Shown: piece by piece, positions 35,920 to 44,758 of the stretch
How positions within the stretch are numbered: the stretch's first letter is position 1
Layout of the letters: each line of letters starts with the position of its first letter
Assembly: GCA_964585545.1 (NCBI GenBank)
Contig: CAZPDT010000001.1
Location: 124,001-188,000 of the forward strand
Direction: 5' to 3'
Length of the DNA: 64,000 nucleotides
Origin: Brumimicrobium sp964585545
Lineage (GTDB): Bacteria; Bacteroidota; Bacteroidia; Flavobacteriales_D; Crocinitomicaceae
Notes under the pieces: generated by a model
What the model was told of the DNA's origin: nothing
Databases searched by the model: none
What the model saw: the letters and a program-made list of their open reading frames with translations, nothing else
Program-made: the position numbers and the translations under genes

Positions 35920-37923
35920 ATGGAAACGTTAGCCAAAAGGCACATAGACTATAATCGGTCTGGATATTCTGATAAAAAATTAATAGAAATCTATAAAACA
36001 ATTCTAAAACCCCGACTTATCGAGGAAAAGATGTTGATTTCTTTGCGTCAAGGAAAAATCTCCAAATGGTTCTCTGGATGGGGACAAGAGGCAATTAGCG
36101 TAGGTACAACCTTGGGAATGGATGCAGGAGAAGTACTTTTGCCCATGCACAGAAATTTAGGCGTGTTCACCACAAGAGGTATTCCTTTAAATCGTCTTTT
36201 TGCTCAATTTCAAGGCAAGATGTCGGGATTTACCAAAGGTCGTGATCGTTCTTTTCACTTTGGAACGATGGACTATAATATTGTAGGCATGATTTCACAT
36301 TTGGGGCCACAAATGGGAGTTGCTGATGGCATCGCATTATCTTCTTTACTGAAGAATGAAAAAAAAGCAACATTGGTTTTTACAGGAGACGGTGGAACCA
36401 GTGAAGGTGATTTTCATGAAGCCGTAAATGTTGCCGCAGTATGGGACTTACCCGTTATTTTCACCATTGAAAACAACCAATGGGGATTATCTACGCCCAG
36501 TAAAGAACAATTCCGAATGAAACAATTTATTGATAAAGGTATCGGATATGGAATTGATGCTTATCAAATTGATGGAAATAATATTCTCGAAGTGCTTTCG
36601 AAAACAAAAGAAATCGCCAAATCGATTCGTAAAAATCCACGGCCTGTTATTTTGGAATGCTTAACCTTTAGAATGAGAGGTCACGAAGAAGCATCGGGAA
36701 CAAAGTATTACCCTGAAGGTATTCAAGATAAATGGGCAAAAAAAGATCCTGTAGAAAACTATGAGATGTTTCTTAAAGAGGAAGGAATATTAACGGATGC
36801 AGACATTAGAAAATTCACAAAAAAGATAAAAACTGAAATCCAAGAGGGATTAGAAACTGCCAGAGCAGAGGAAGATATTGTTCCTGATACCAATGTTGAA
36901 TTGGATGATTTGTTTGCTCCTCATAACCAAAAGGTAATAGTTCCCAAACGCAAAAAAAAGAGTGAAAAGCGATTTATTGATGCCATTTCCGAAGGATTGC
37001 AACAGTCCATGGAGAAATATGAAGAACTTGTTTTAATGGGACAAGACATTGCCGAATATGGCGGTGCTTTTAAGGTTACGCAAGGTTTTGTGGACCAGTT
37101 TGGGAAAGAACGTGTGCGCAATACACCGATTTGTGAATCTGCTATTGTGGGAGCAGGACTTGGTTTGTCGATTGGTGGAATGAAAGCCATGGTAGAAATG
37201 CAGTTTTCTGATTTTGTAACGATGGCTTTTAATCAAATTGTAAACAATTTAGCAAAAGCGCATTGGCGTTGGAATCAAAATGCAGATGTTGTTATAAGAA
37301 TGCCAACAGGAGCAGGTGTTGCTGCAGGGCCATTTCATTCCCAAAGTACAGAAGCTTGGTTTTTCCATGTGCCTGGGCTTAAAATTGTTTATCCAGCATT
37401 TCCAGAAGATGCCAAAGGCCTTTTAAATGCTGCTATCGAAGATCCAAACCCTGTTTTGTTCTTCGAACACAAAGGATTGTACAGAAGTACCAAAGGCGAA
37501 GTTTTTGACGATTATTATACTACAGAAATCGGGAAAGCCAATGTTTTAAAAGCAGGAGAAGATGTTACGATTGTTTCTTATGGAATGGGCGTACATTGGG
37601 CACTTGAGACCTTAGAAAATGATTCTTCTATTTCAGCGGACTTAATTGATTTACGTACTTTAGCTCCTTTAGATATGGAAACCGTTATAACTTCTGTAAA
37701 GAAAACTGGTAAAGTGATTGTCTTGCATGAGGATGTAGAAATTGGTGGAATCGGTGGTGAAATCGTTACCCAAATCAATGAAGAATGCTTTGAATATTTG
37801 GATGCTCCTGTTCGTAGGGTAGGGGCATTAAATACACCAATTCCATTTAATGCAGGATTAGAGAATAACTTTTTGCCAAAGGAAAGATTTGAAACTGTGT
37901 TAAGCGAACTTTTGGAATATTAA
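35920..37923 (+). CDS. 2-oxoacid dehydrogenase E1, fused alpha and beta subunits
   Basis: The 667-residue protein joins the E1 alpha (about 1-335) and E1 beta (about 345-667) subunits of a pyruvate or branched-chain 2-oxoacid dehydrogenase in one chain. The thiamin diphosphate motif GDGGTSEGDFHEAVN runs into LPVIFTIENNQWG. The beta half has GQDIAEYGGAFKVTQGF and the PFHSQSTEAWF loop. A fused form is common in Bacteroidota. No E2 or E3 is in the window. Its last 39 bases and the following 16 recur at 44882-44936, so an adjacent gene was once directly joined. Confidence 0.92.
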   Translation: METLAKRHIDYNRSGYSDKKLIEIYKTILKPRLIEEKMLISLRQGKISKWFSGWGQEAISVGTTLGMDAGEVLLPMHRNLGVFTTRGIPLNRLFAQFQGKMSGFTKGRDRSFHFGTMDYNIVGMISHLGPQMGVADGIALSSLLKNEKKATLVFTGDGGTSEGDFHEAVNVAAVWDLPVIFTIENNQWGLSTPSKEQFRMKQFIDKGIGYGIDAYQIDGNNILEVLSKTKEIAKSIRKNPRPVILECLTFRMRGHEEASGTKYYPEGIQDKWAKKDPVENYEMFLKEEGILTDADIRKFTKKIKTEIQEGLETARAEEDIVPDTNVELDDLFAPHNQKVIVPKRKKKSEKRFIDAISEGLQQSMEKYEELVLMGQDIAEYGGAFKVTQGFVDQFGKERVRNTPICESAIVGAGLGLSIGGMKAMVEMQFSDFVTMAFNQIVNNLAKAHWRWNQNADVVIRMPTGAGVAAGPFHSQSTEAWFFHVPGLKIVYPAFPEDAKGLLNAAIEDPNPVLFFEHKGLYRSTKGEVFDDYYTTEIGKANVLKAGEDVTIVSYGMGVHWALETLENDSSISADLIDLRTLAPLDMETVITSVKKTGKVIVLHEDVEIGGIGGEIVTQINEECFEYLDAPVRRVGALNTPIPFNAGLENNFLPKERFETVLSELLEY

Positions 37924-37939
37924 AACTACTTGATGAAAA
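37885..37939 (+). repeat. 55-bp direct repeat, left copy (E1 3' end)
   Basis: The end of the E1 gene with TAAAACTACTTGATGAAAA recurs at 44882-44936 with one mismatch (T at 37900, C at 44897). The two copies bracket the S74/CHU_C region. Confidence 0.9.
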
Positions 37940-37941
37940 TA

Positions 37942-37987
37942 AATAACAACAAAGAAGCAAGGCATGCCTTGCTTCTTTGTTGTTATT
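37942..37987. terminator. 46-bp perfect palindrome, bidirectional terminator
   Basis: Two perfectly matched 23-base arms, AATAACAACAAAGAAGCAAG (first 20 bases of the left arm) and its complement, meet without a loop at 37964/37965. It lies between the E1 stop and the convergent S74 gene, so it can end both transcripts. It begins two bases inside the left edge of the inserted region. Confidence 0.85.
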
Positions 37988-38022
37988 ATTCTATACGTTT
38001 AACGGTATAAAAAGACTATGTT

Positions 38023-40398
38023 TTATTGTTTCATCATCTTTTTCGTAGCTGCTATTTTACCATCAACAACCAACGAATACGTATAGATTCCAGTACTCAA
38101 GTCATTGGCATAAACATTAATTCTTCCTTCTCCTCTTTCTTGAATATCAACCGATTTGATTTGTTTCCCTTGTGCATTGTAAAAGACAATCTGCGCTTCT
38201 CCAACCGTTTCAGGGATAGAATAGGAAATTACTGTACGCTCTGCAAAAGGATTGGGTACATTTTGGTTAAGAACAATATTGGCCGCATCACTTAAAGTTA
38301 CCTGAATCTCTTGCACCAATTGAGAACGTGTTTCCTCTGGCGTTTGTTGGATTGCCGATTGATTGATTCTACACAATATGGGTAAAATACCGCTTAAACA
38401 TTCCTCCAAATGAGAAAGGCGGTCGTTAAGACTACCAATCGTTGAATCTTGAGCAGCATTAATGGCCCTTTGGTCTTCGAGTTGGTCTGCCATCATCTCA
38501 ATACTGTCTTGCTGTTGTTGCATTCCACTCATTAAGATAGCAATAAACGCGTTGTAATTTAATTCTTTGTATGTAATAGCATTTATCACAACATTTCCTA
38601 AAGAATCGTATTCGGCAGGTTTGGTTACCTCATAAACCAATTCTGGAAGTATAGGTTCAATATCTTGTGCTACAAAACCATATTGACGTTTTTCTGAAAA
38701 ATGAATATCATAAATATTGGTTGTATCATAGAAAAATGTTTTTGGCTGAAGGCTATTAACGATTCCCAAAGGGTTGGTAACCGTATCAATTTCATTTTTA
38801 AATTGTGCATCTGAAGCGATTAAATAACCTGTTCCTGAGTTAGTTCCACCATTTACATATACATCTCCATCAAAGTAACCAGCGTAATTTACTCCACCTG
38901 TTGTTGTTGCTTTTCCATAAATAGCGTAATTGGTACTACCAGGATCTAAGCTTTGAGCAAAACCTCTAACTCCATAATTTTCAACACCCTGACCAATTGC
39001 TGATCCTGAAACTCCAATGTTGATAGCTGTAGATGTAGCACTACCCCCCATAAAAGTACCCCCAGAATTGTGCATTGGAGAACCATAGCTTTTCCCACTT
39101 ACTCCTACATTATCTTGTGAAGTAGAAGAGTATGCACCTCCAGTAACACCAATATGCATAAAAGATGGATTAAGAGAATCATTTGCGATGCCTACAACCC
39201 CAATTCTTGATACAGGTGTTTGATTTCCAAAATAGAAGGGGCTGAACTTAAGTGGTATCGAATAATAATAAGGGTTTTTTGCATTTGTAGCAAAATAGCC
39301 AGCAACCTTTACTGGAAAAGTATTATTCTCAATAGTTAAAGAAGAAAATTTTGAACTTTGTAAAAAGATATTATTTGGAAATGTAGTACTATTACCTCCA
39401 ACTTGTATACGGTTCTCATTATTACTATAAACACCTATAGGGTCAGAAAAGTATATATTTTGGTTATTAAAAGGAATCTCAGTCTCTTGAACTAGTTCAC
39501 CACCATTATTGGTGCCGTTTCCAGAATTAACCTGACCCCATTGTACATTGTGTAAAGGGTTAATTGTTGCGCCATTATTGGCAGTTATATTGCCTCCTCC
39601 AACCAATTCATTTGCATCTATCCAATGCACTCGATTATGGTCGGTAGAATCAATGACCAAAACTTGCTTTAATGTACTGTCTTCGGTAACCGTTCTTATC
39701 CTCAAATCTCCATCGATATCCAATTTGGCATCAACGACATCGTTAAGTGCTGTGTTTGGACCTGTGGGAGAGAAATCACCTACACCCATCATACCGTAGT
39801 TAGGTGCAGAAAGCGTACTTGCAATACTGGGCACCATCCGCGCTACTTCTAAACCATTGGGGTCTGGCGCAGGACTACCAGGGTAAGGCGGAACAAATGA
39901 AGATGTGGTAGAAGTAAAAATAAAGCGAAGATTATCAGGGCCATTAAAAGGATTTGACCCTCCATTATCACCCCAATTGATTACTGCATCTTGACGATCT
40001 TGTGAAGGAAAAGCTCCACTTTCCGTTTTTAATCCAACATACATATTGTCAGTACCATTACTCATAAAGGTACCGATATCCATCCAGTTTCTCCAACCAT
40101 CTGTTGAACCTTGAGGGAAAGAATTCAATCCTGTATTATAACCAAGGTGCAATAAGCTTCTGGGTTTTGTGATTGGATTATTTCCGCTTTCACTAATGGC
40201 AACTCGAGTAACGTTATTATTAGATGCGCCTGCAGGATTTGGAACACCTGGAGCACCAATACTCGTAATGCGCATCCGTTCTCCATTGTTTATACCTCCT
40301 GGGGAGTTGTTCCAATCGGTTTGCACAATAAACGGTGTGTTTTCTTGCCACCGCAGATAGCCCGAAGCATTATTTCCTGCTCGAATACCCAAACGCAA
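38023..40398 (-). CDS. S74 peptidase-domain T9SS protein, C-terminal part (frameshifted from 40290-41195)
   Basis: This frame carries the C-terminal part of a secreted tail-fibre-like protein of about 1,050 residues. An intramolecular chaperone S74 domain (from SDAQFKNEIDTVTNPLG, about 38440-38815) is followed by a coiled segment DQLEDQRAINAAQ and a T9SS type A sorting domain at the very C-terminus (NVPNPFAERTVISYSIP...). It has no real start: its first M is a TTG, and homology continues upstream in the neighbouring frame. The S74 domain normally trims off and folds trimeric fibres in phages. Here the protein probably ends on the cell surface. Confidence 0.75.
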   Translation of the reverse strand: MRLGIRAGNNASGYLRWQENTPFIVQTDWNNSPGGINNGERMRITSIGAPGVPNPAGASNNNVTRVAISESGNNPITKPRSLLHLGYNTGLNSFPQGSTDGWRNWMDIGTFMSNGTDNMYVGLKTESGAFPSQDRQDAVINWGDNGGSNPFNGPDNLRFIFTSTTSSFVPPYPGSPAPDPNGLEVARMVPSIASTLSAPNYGMMGVGDFSPTGPNTALNDVVDAKLDIDGDLRIRTVTEDSTLKQVLVIDSTDHNRVHWIDANELVGGGNITANNGATINPLHNVQWGQVNSGNGTNNGGELVQETEIPFNNQNIYFSDPIGVYSNNENRIQVGGNSTTFPNNIFLQSSKFSSLTIENNTFPVKVAGYFATNAKNPYYYSIPLKFSPFYFGNQTPVSRIGVVGIANDSLNPSFMHIGVTGGAYSSTSQDNVGVSGKSYGSPMHNSGGTFMGGSATSTAINIGVSGSAIGQGVENYGVRGFAQSLDPGSTNYAIYGKATTTGGVNYAGYFDGDVYVNGGTNSGTGYLIASDAQFKNEIDTVTNPLGIVNSLQPKTFFYDTTNIYDIHFSEKRQYGFVAQDIEPILPELVYEVTKPAEYDSLGNVVINAITYKELNYNAFIAILMSGMQQQQDSIEMMADQLEDQRAINAAQDSTIGSLNDRLSHLEECLSGILPILCRINQSAIQQTPEETRSQLVQEIQVTLSDAANIVLNQNVPNPFAERTVISYSIPETVGEAQIVFYNAQGKQIKSVDIQERGEGRINVYANDLSTGIYTYSLVVDGKIAATKKMMKQ

Positions 40399-41195
40399 GC
40401 CATCATTGGCGGTTTGTCCTGTACCATTTTGGTTAGTAATTTGAAGCCATATAGACTTTTGTCCAAACTCATATGCATTAGTGATTGCGGACGTACATAT
40501 AAATTTGCTGGTGTACCTGTAGCATTTACGCCAAAGGTATTGCCCAAACCAAATTCCCCCGAAGGAGTAAAACGTGCAATATGCAACCCGTCTAAATCAT
40601 TTATAGTGTTTAAGTTTGAAGAAATTGTATTGCTTCCACTTCCACTTCCTGTAAAACGAAATGTCATATCGTCTGGACCCCACTGGGAACTGTTTGAATT
40701 GTCTGACCAAGTAATGGTGGTTTCGGTGATGTCTCCACCAGAACCTACTTTACGCAATCCAAAATAGCTTAAATCTTCATTTCCCGTAAAGGTTACCCCT
40801 GTTTTCATCCACGGTCGGTAACCATACTCTTGGTAGGCAGATCCTGGTCCATTTATATGTAACAAGGAAAAAGCACCTTTTTGAGTGTAGATATTTTGCC
40901 ACCCTGGTGATATTGAATTGTTGCTTATTCCTAATAGCAAATACCCGTTCCGTGGTGCGAAATAACCATCGATACCGTAATTGGTGTTACCGTTGAGTTT
41001 CATACGGTTGGTAGCATTGGTTTTGAATAAGAGAGGGTTTATACCGTTACTGTTGTTCCAGCCGAGGTATTTATTGTTCGAATAATTATTATTTATAAAA
41101 TTACTATTTGTAGCTTGTCCTCTGACCTCGTGTTCTATGAAGATCATAAAACATAATGTTAATAGAACAATTATTTTTTGTTTATTATGTATCAT
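40290..41195 (-). CDS. S74 T9SS protein, N-terminal part (frameshifted)
   Basis: The frame starts with a signal peptide (MIHNKQKIIVLLTLCFMIF) and the family segment NKYLGWNNSNGINPLLFKT, NRMKLNGNTNYGIDGYF, APRNGYLLLG. It then runs into the GPDDMTFRFTGSG and RPQSLMHMS region. At about 40446-40475 the frame shifts: sense continues in another frame as IWLQITNQNGTGQTANDGL. One missing base would restore a single ORF from 41195 to 38023. The end of this frame (CGGKKTHRLLCK...) is nonsense. It lies 12 bases after a CHU_C gene and should share its transcript. Confidence 0.75.
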   Translation of the reverse strand: MIHNKQKIIVLLTLCFMIFIEHEVRGQATNSNFINNNYSNNKYLGWNNSNGINPLLFKTNATNRMKLNGNTNYGIDGYFAPRNGYLLLGISNNSISPGWQNIYTQKGAFSLLHINGPGSAYQEYGYRPWMKTGVTFTGNEDLSYFGLRKVGSGGDITETTITWSDNSNSSQWGPDDMTFRFTGSGSGSNTISSNLNTINDLDGLHIARFTPSGEFGLGNTFGVNATGTPANLYVRPQSLMHMSLDKSLYGFKLLTKMVQDKPPMMACVWVFEQEIMLRAICGGKKTHRLLCKPIGTTPQEV

Positions 41196-41207
41196 AATTG
41201 ATAAGTT

Positions 41208-42224
41208 TTATCTTATCATATGAACAAAACCTGTTTTTTTATTTCCATATGCATCATCTAAAATATAGAAATATACTCCATCAGAACACAATTTCCCATC
41301 TTTTGTAGTACCATCCCAGAACTCTTGATTCGGATTTAAAGTTTCGAAAATAATATTTCCCCATCTATTAAGTATTTTAAAACTACTATTTTTAGGAATA
41401 TTCATTAAAGACAATTTGTCATTAACACCATCGTTATTTGGGGTAAAAATATTTGGGATATTAGAGCATTTTACTTCTATTATTTTTACATCATCTAAGT
41501 AATAATAAGAACAACCGTTAGAAGCGTTCTTATTAAAATATTCATAATTTATGTTGTTATCATTACGAAATATACCTATAGTTAAGTATTTTTCTTCACC
41601 TGACGCAATAAAAAAATTAGAAAATTTAATCCATTTCGAAGTATCACATAATGGATTATTATTTAAAATCTCCTCTTTATTAGTATAAATTGGAACAGCT
41701 AAAGAATCAGTGACCAAAGTGTTTGAAGTTAAAGCAAAAGCAATATCACCAGCACAAAACATAGAAGAGTCAGCTAAAGACAAATAACATGAAAAGACAT
41801 AGCAACTATTAGCCTTTAATACTTTTTTAAGTTTGATACAAATATATTCTCTGTAATTTGAATCTAAATTAAAATTTTTATCGAAAGGCAAGCAGCTAGC
41901 AAAGCCTACATAACCCGAACCATTATAGGCTTTTTGGTATCCAGCAAAATTGTTCGGAATACCCGCATCTAAAGTTGGAAATGAGGATGCACAACTATTA
42001 AAGTAATCTGGTGTCGCATACGTTGGTGAAAACCAATTTTTAACAGAAAAGTCAGCAATTCCCATTGGGCATGTATCATACTCTTCAAAACTCCCGTTAG
42101 GAACTAAATTTTCTTGTGTATATGCCGTTGTAGTCATTAGAATAAATAAAATAAAAAAAACAGGTCTTATCCTCGGTAAGCTACCGAGACCGAACACAGA
42201 TAAATGTTTTTTAATGTTCAGCAT
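41208..42224 (-). CDS. CHU_C-type T9SS secreted protein, copy 1
   Basis: The 338-residue protein has a signal peptide (FILFILMTTTAYTQ). A jelly-roll/galactose-binding-like region begins ENLVPNGSFEEYDTCPMG, and a C-terminal gliding-motility-associated CHU_C domain reads NIFTPNNDGVNDKLSLMNI and later NRWGNIIFET...WDGTTKDG. That domain directs export by the T9SS and surface attachment (type B sorting). The N-terminal leader has 20 extra residues encoded by a short hairpin at 42172-42188. It is upstream of the S74 gene and directly below a 440-bp repeat. Confidence 0.85.
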   Translation of the reverse strand: MLNIKKHLSVFGLGSLPRIRPVFFILFILMTTTAYTQENLVPNGSFEEYDTCPMGIADFSVKNWFSPTYATPDYFNSCASSFPTLDAGIPNNFAGYQKAYNGSGYVGFASCLPFDKNFNLDSNYREYICIKLKKVLKANSCYVFSCYLSLADSSMFCAGDIAFALTSNTLVTDSLAVPIYTNKEEILNNNPLCDTSKWIKFSNFFIASGEEKYLTIGIFRNDNNINYEYFNKNASNGCSYYYLDDVKIIEVKCSNIPNIFTPNNDGVNDKLSLMNIPKNSSFKILNRWGNIIFETLNPNQEFWDGTTKDGKLCSDGVYFYILDDAYGNKKTGFVHMIR

Positions 42225-42291
42225 TTGATAAGCGATTTATAATTTAATTTGTTTTAAAACATAGGTGGTGGTGTATGCGCTATAGGCCAAG

Positions 42292-42471
42292 CTAAGTAAA
42301 ACCAAAAACTTCATCGTCGATGCGTTGAACATAATTGAAATTGCTTTGAATAGGCACATAATCTATTGGTAATTCTAATACTGTGGGGATTAATTTAATA
42401 AACGCCTTTCCTGTAAAGGTAACGAAAATTGTTTTAAACTGGTTGGCGATATGTTGTATAAGTAGTGTCAT
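42292..42471 (-). CDS. Small ORF in repeat R copy 1 (59 aa)
   Basis: This is a complete frame with an ATG start, preceded by an in-frame stop two codons upstream, and a TAG stop. Natural-looking sequence includes TFTGKAFIKLIPTVLELPID and YVQRIDDEVFGFT. It matches no family I recognise. It overlaps a 40-residue frame on the same strand in another reading (42237-42359). Being inside a perfect repeat, its identity in the two copies says nothing about coding. A leader peptide or a gene remnant are both possible. Confidence 0.35.
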   Translation of the reverse strand: MTLLIQHIANQFKTIFVTFTGKAFIKLIPTVLELPIDYVPIQSNFNYVQRIDDEVFGFT

Positions 42472-42625
42472 GGTTCATAAAAGTAGTGTATGTTGTTGCA
42501 AGTTAAGATAATATATTGGATAAACCAAAAAATAAAGAGAAAAATATCTTTTTATTTATTGAGGTTAAGGAGAAGACAGCAAGAGCAAGGGTTTTGAGCA
42601 AGGGGAGGTAGACATCTACTATATA

Positions 42626-42668
42626 TTAACCCCGCAATACATACCGAGAATTCGGTATTAGGGGTTAA
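42626..42668. repeat. 43-bp hairpin with TTAACCCC arms (copy F)
   Basis: TTAACCCC and GGGGTTAA pair at the ends, and ATACCGA/TCGGTAT pair near the centre around a GAAT loop. It has the same outer termini as the longer TTAACCC elements and lies inside repeat R. The second copy is at 44716-44758. Confidence 0.6.
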
Positions 42669-42725
42669 TAATATGGTACACTTTCAGCGCTTATATTCTC
42701 TTTACTCTTGCTCTATGCTCAATAC

Positions 42726-43268
42726 TCATTTTCCACTTCCTGTAAAACGAAATGTCATATCGTCTGGACCTGGGGGATTATTTCCTTGATTGTCTGACCA
42801 AGTAATGGTGGTTTCGGTAATGTCTGTTCCAGAACCTACTTTTCTAATTCCCATATAACTCAAATCATTGTTATCTGTTAGGGTAATCCCCGTTCGCATC
42901 CATGGCCGGTAACCACCTTCTTGCGGAAAAGTCCCTTGGCTACCATTCAAATGCAGCATAGAAAAAGCTCCTTTTTGATTGTAAAGGTATTGGGCACTTG
43001 TTGTTGTGGTCGGACTCAATAGAAAATACCCGTTCCGTGGTGCGAAATAACCATCGATACCGTAATTGCTGTTGCCATTGAGTTTCATACGGTTGGTAGC
43101 ATTGGTTTTGAATAGGAGAGGGTTTATACCATTTGTATTGTTCCAGCCGAGGTATCTGTTAGGACCCCAAAAATTTCCCAAACTTGATACTTGTGAGAAA
43201 ATGGCTGAAATATTCATAATTCCCATTAACATCATAATGAGAATACTCTTTTTATAAAATGTATTCAT
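42726..43268 (-). CDS. Truncated S74 family secreted protein (N-terminal cassette)
   Basis: The 180-residue protein matches the first ~160 residues of the long S74 protein (NRYLGWNNTNGINPLLFKT, then GYFAPRNGYFLLS and GPDDMTFRFTGSG). It ends FTGSGK, with the stop in non-homologous DNA. The S74 chaperone and T9SS tail are missing. A signal peptide (MNTFYKKSILIMMLMGIMN) is present. The coding identity ends at the left edge of the second tandem module, at base 42731. It could be a decayed copy or a donor cassette; as written it would make a soluble periplasmic fragment. Confidence 0.7.
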   Translation of the reverse strand: MNTFYKKSILIMMLMGIMNISAIFSQVSSLGNFWGPNRYLGWNNTNGINPLLFKTNATNRMKLNGNSNYGIDGYFAPRNGYFLLSPTTTTSAQYLYNQKGAFSMLHLNGSQGTFPQEGGYRPWMRTGITLTDNNDLSYMGIRKVGSGTDITETTITWSDNQGNNPPGPDDMTFRFTGSGK

Positions 43269-43282
43269 AATAATAAGATTAT

Positions 43283-44311
43283 TTACCTTATCAAATGAAC
43301 AAAACCGTTTATTTTAATTTCTTTTGTAAATTGAATGACATAAAAATAGACACCATCAGTACATTTTCTTCCCTGATAGGTTCCATCCCAAGCAAAGTTA
43401 AGTTTAGACTGATAAACTATATTTCCCCAGCGGTTCACAATGGATATGCTTTGGGGCTCGATGTCTAATTTGTCTAACGAAAATAAATCGTTTACTCCGT
43501 CATCATTTGGTGTAAATACATTAGGGATTTTATCTTTAATTGTTGTCAAGTAATCCACTTCTTTTACTGAAACATCATCAATATAGTAATATCTATCCGC
43601 TTGTGGTGATATTGTATCTCCTGATATATCAGTTACCTTTGTCAGAGGCATAGGGGTAAAGACACCTATAGTTAAATAGTTTTCATTACCTTGTGCTTGA
43701 AAAGTGTAATTTAATTCGTACCATTTTGTTGTATCACAAAAAAATAAACTTAAATCACTATTATACTGTGATGTCATTTGAATGATTGAATCGTGATTTT
43801 CATGAAGTTCTGTACTGGTAAATAAGGCACCTATAGAGTTGGGGCAAATTGCATAATCAAAATTACCTCCTTCAGGTCCTGTATAATTAACAAAAAACTG
43901 AAGATGGTAGAGTTTACCATCTTCGAGTTTTTTCTTCAATCTTACTTGAATGTACTCAGAATAAGGAGTGTTGTATTTATGTTTCTCTCCTTCAAGTATA
44001 TTTTGTGTAAATACAATCCCTGCATATCCATCTCCTGTTCTTGCTTCCTGATACCCTATATAATTTTCAGGTACGCTAAACATATAACGGTTTAAGAAGC
44101 TGTCCCAAAAGGTACTGCAACGATTAAAGTAATCAGAAGACCCTAAGGTAGGCATCGTCCAATACTTACATGCATTAATGTAAAAGCCATTATCGTAATC
44201 TGGACACCAATTATACTCCTCAAAGCTCCCATTGGGCACAAGGTTTTCTTGTGTAAATGATGTAAAAGAAATCAACAATAATAAAATAATATATAAAACG
44301 GTCTTATTCAA
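43283..44311 (-). CDS. CHU_C-type T9SS secreted protein, copy 2
   Basis: The 342-residue paralogue of the 41208 gene has a signal peptide (MNKTVLYIILLLLISFTSFTQ) and the same opening ENLVPNGSFEEYNWCPDYDN. The C-terminal sorting domain reads NVFTPNDDGVNDLFSLDKL and NRWGNIVYQ...WDGTYQG. The overall proteins are clearly related but strongly diverged. It is 14 bases upstream of the truncated S74 gene, the same order as the first module, and sits directly below repeat R copy 2. Confidence 0.85.
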   Translation of the reverse strand: MNKTVLYIILLLLISFTSFTQENLVPNGSFEEYNWCPDYDNGFYINACKYWTMPTLGSSDYFNRCSTFWDSFLNRYMFSVPENYIGYQEARTGDGYAGIVFTQNILEGEKHKYNTPYSEYIQVRLKKKLEDGKLYHLQFFVNYTGPEGGNFDYAICPNSIGALFTSTELHENHDSIIQMTSQYNSDLSLFFCDTTKWYELNYTFQAQGNENYLTIGVFTPMPLTKVTDISGDTISPQADRYYYIDDVSVKEVDYLTTIKDKIPNVFTPNDDGVNDLFSLDKLDIEPQSISIVNRWGNIVYQSKLNFAWDGTYQGRKCTDGVYFYVIQFTKEIKINGFVHLIR

Positions 44312-44381
44312 TTGTTAAGATTTTGTTTATAATTTAATTTGTTTTAAAACATAGGTGGTGGTGTATGCGCTATAGGCCAAG

Positions 44382-44561
44382 CTAAGTAAAACCAAAAACT
44401 TCATCGTCGATGCGTTGAACATAATTGAAATTGCTTTGAATAGGCACATAATCTATTGGTAATTCTAATACTGTGGGGATTAATTTAATAAACGCCTTTC
44501 CTGTAAAGGTAACGAAAATTGTTTTAAACTGGTTGGCGATATGTTGTATAAGTAGTGTCAT
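44382..44561 (-). CDS. Small ORF in repeat R copy 2 (59 aa)
   Basis: This is an exact duplicate of the 59-residue frame at 42292-42471, in the same place relative to the CHU_C gene. It carries the same reservations: it may be a leader peptide or a remnant. Confidence 0.35.
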   Translation of the reverse strand: MTLLIQHIANQFKTIFVTFTGKAFIKLIPTVLELPIDYVPIQSNFNYVQRIDDEVFGFT

Positions 44562-44715
44562 GGTTCATAAAAGTAGTGTATGTTGTTGCAAGTTAAGATA
44601 ATATATTGGATAAACCAAAAAATAAAGAGAAAAATATCTTTTTATTTATTGAGGTTAAGGAGAAGACAGCAAGAGCAAGGGTTTTGAGCAAGGGGAGGTA
44701 GACATCTACTATATA

Positions 44716-44758
44716 TTAACCCCGCAATACATACCGAGAATTCGGTATTAGGGGTTAA
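44716..44758. repeat. 43-bp hairpin with TTAACCCC arms (copy G)
   Basis: An exact duplicate of the hairpin at 42626-42668, inside repeat R copy 2. Confidence 0.6.

Larger units (their letters stand above)
42236..42675. repeat. 440-bp perfect direct repeat R, copy 1
   Basis: This is identical over all 440 bases to 44326-44765. It lies in the 501-base gap upstream of the first CHU_C gene. It contains a 59-residue minus-strand reading frame, tandem AAGTAGTGT motifs, an AGCAAGAGCAAGG tract, and a 43-bp hairpin (42626-42668) with TTAACCCC/GGGGTTAA arms. The flanking protein genes are only partly alike, so its identity stands out. No transposase is present. Confidence 0.95.

Noticed and set aside
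38026..40767. Plus-strand frames inside the S74 gene
   Set aside because: They are antisense shadows of a gene whose sense frames show clear S74 and T9SS domains.
42441..42491. Tandem AAGTAGTGT motifs in repeat R, reminiscent of insertion-sequence ends
   Set aside because: There is no transposase, no second matching end and no target duplication, so I do not call R an insertion sequence.
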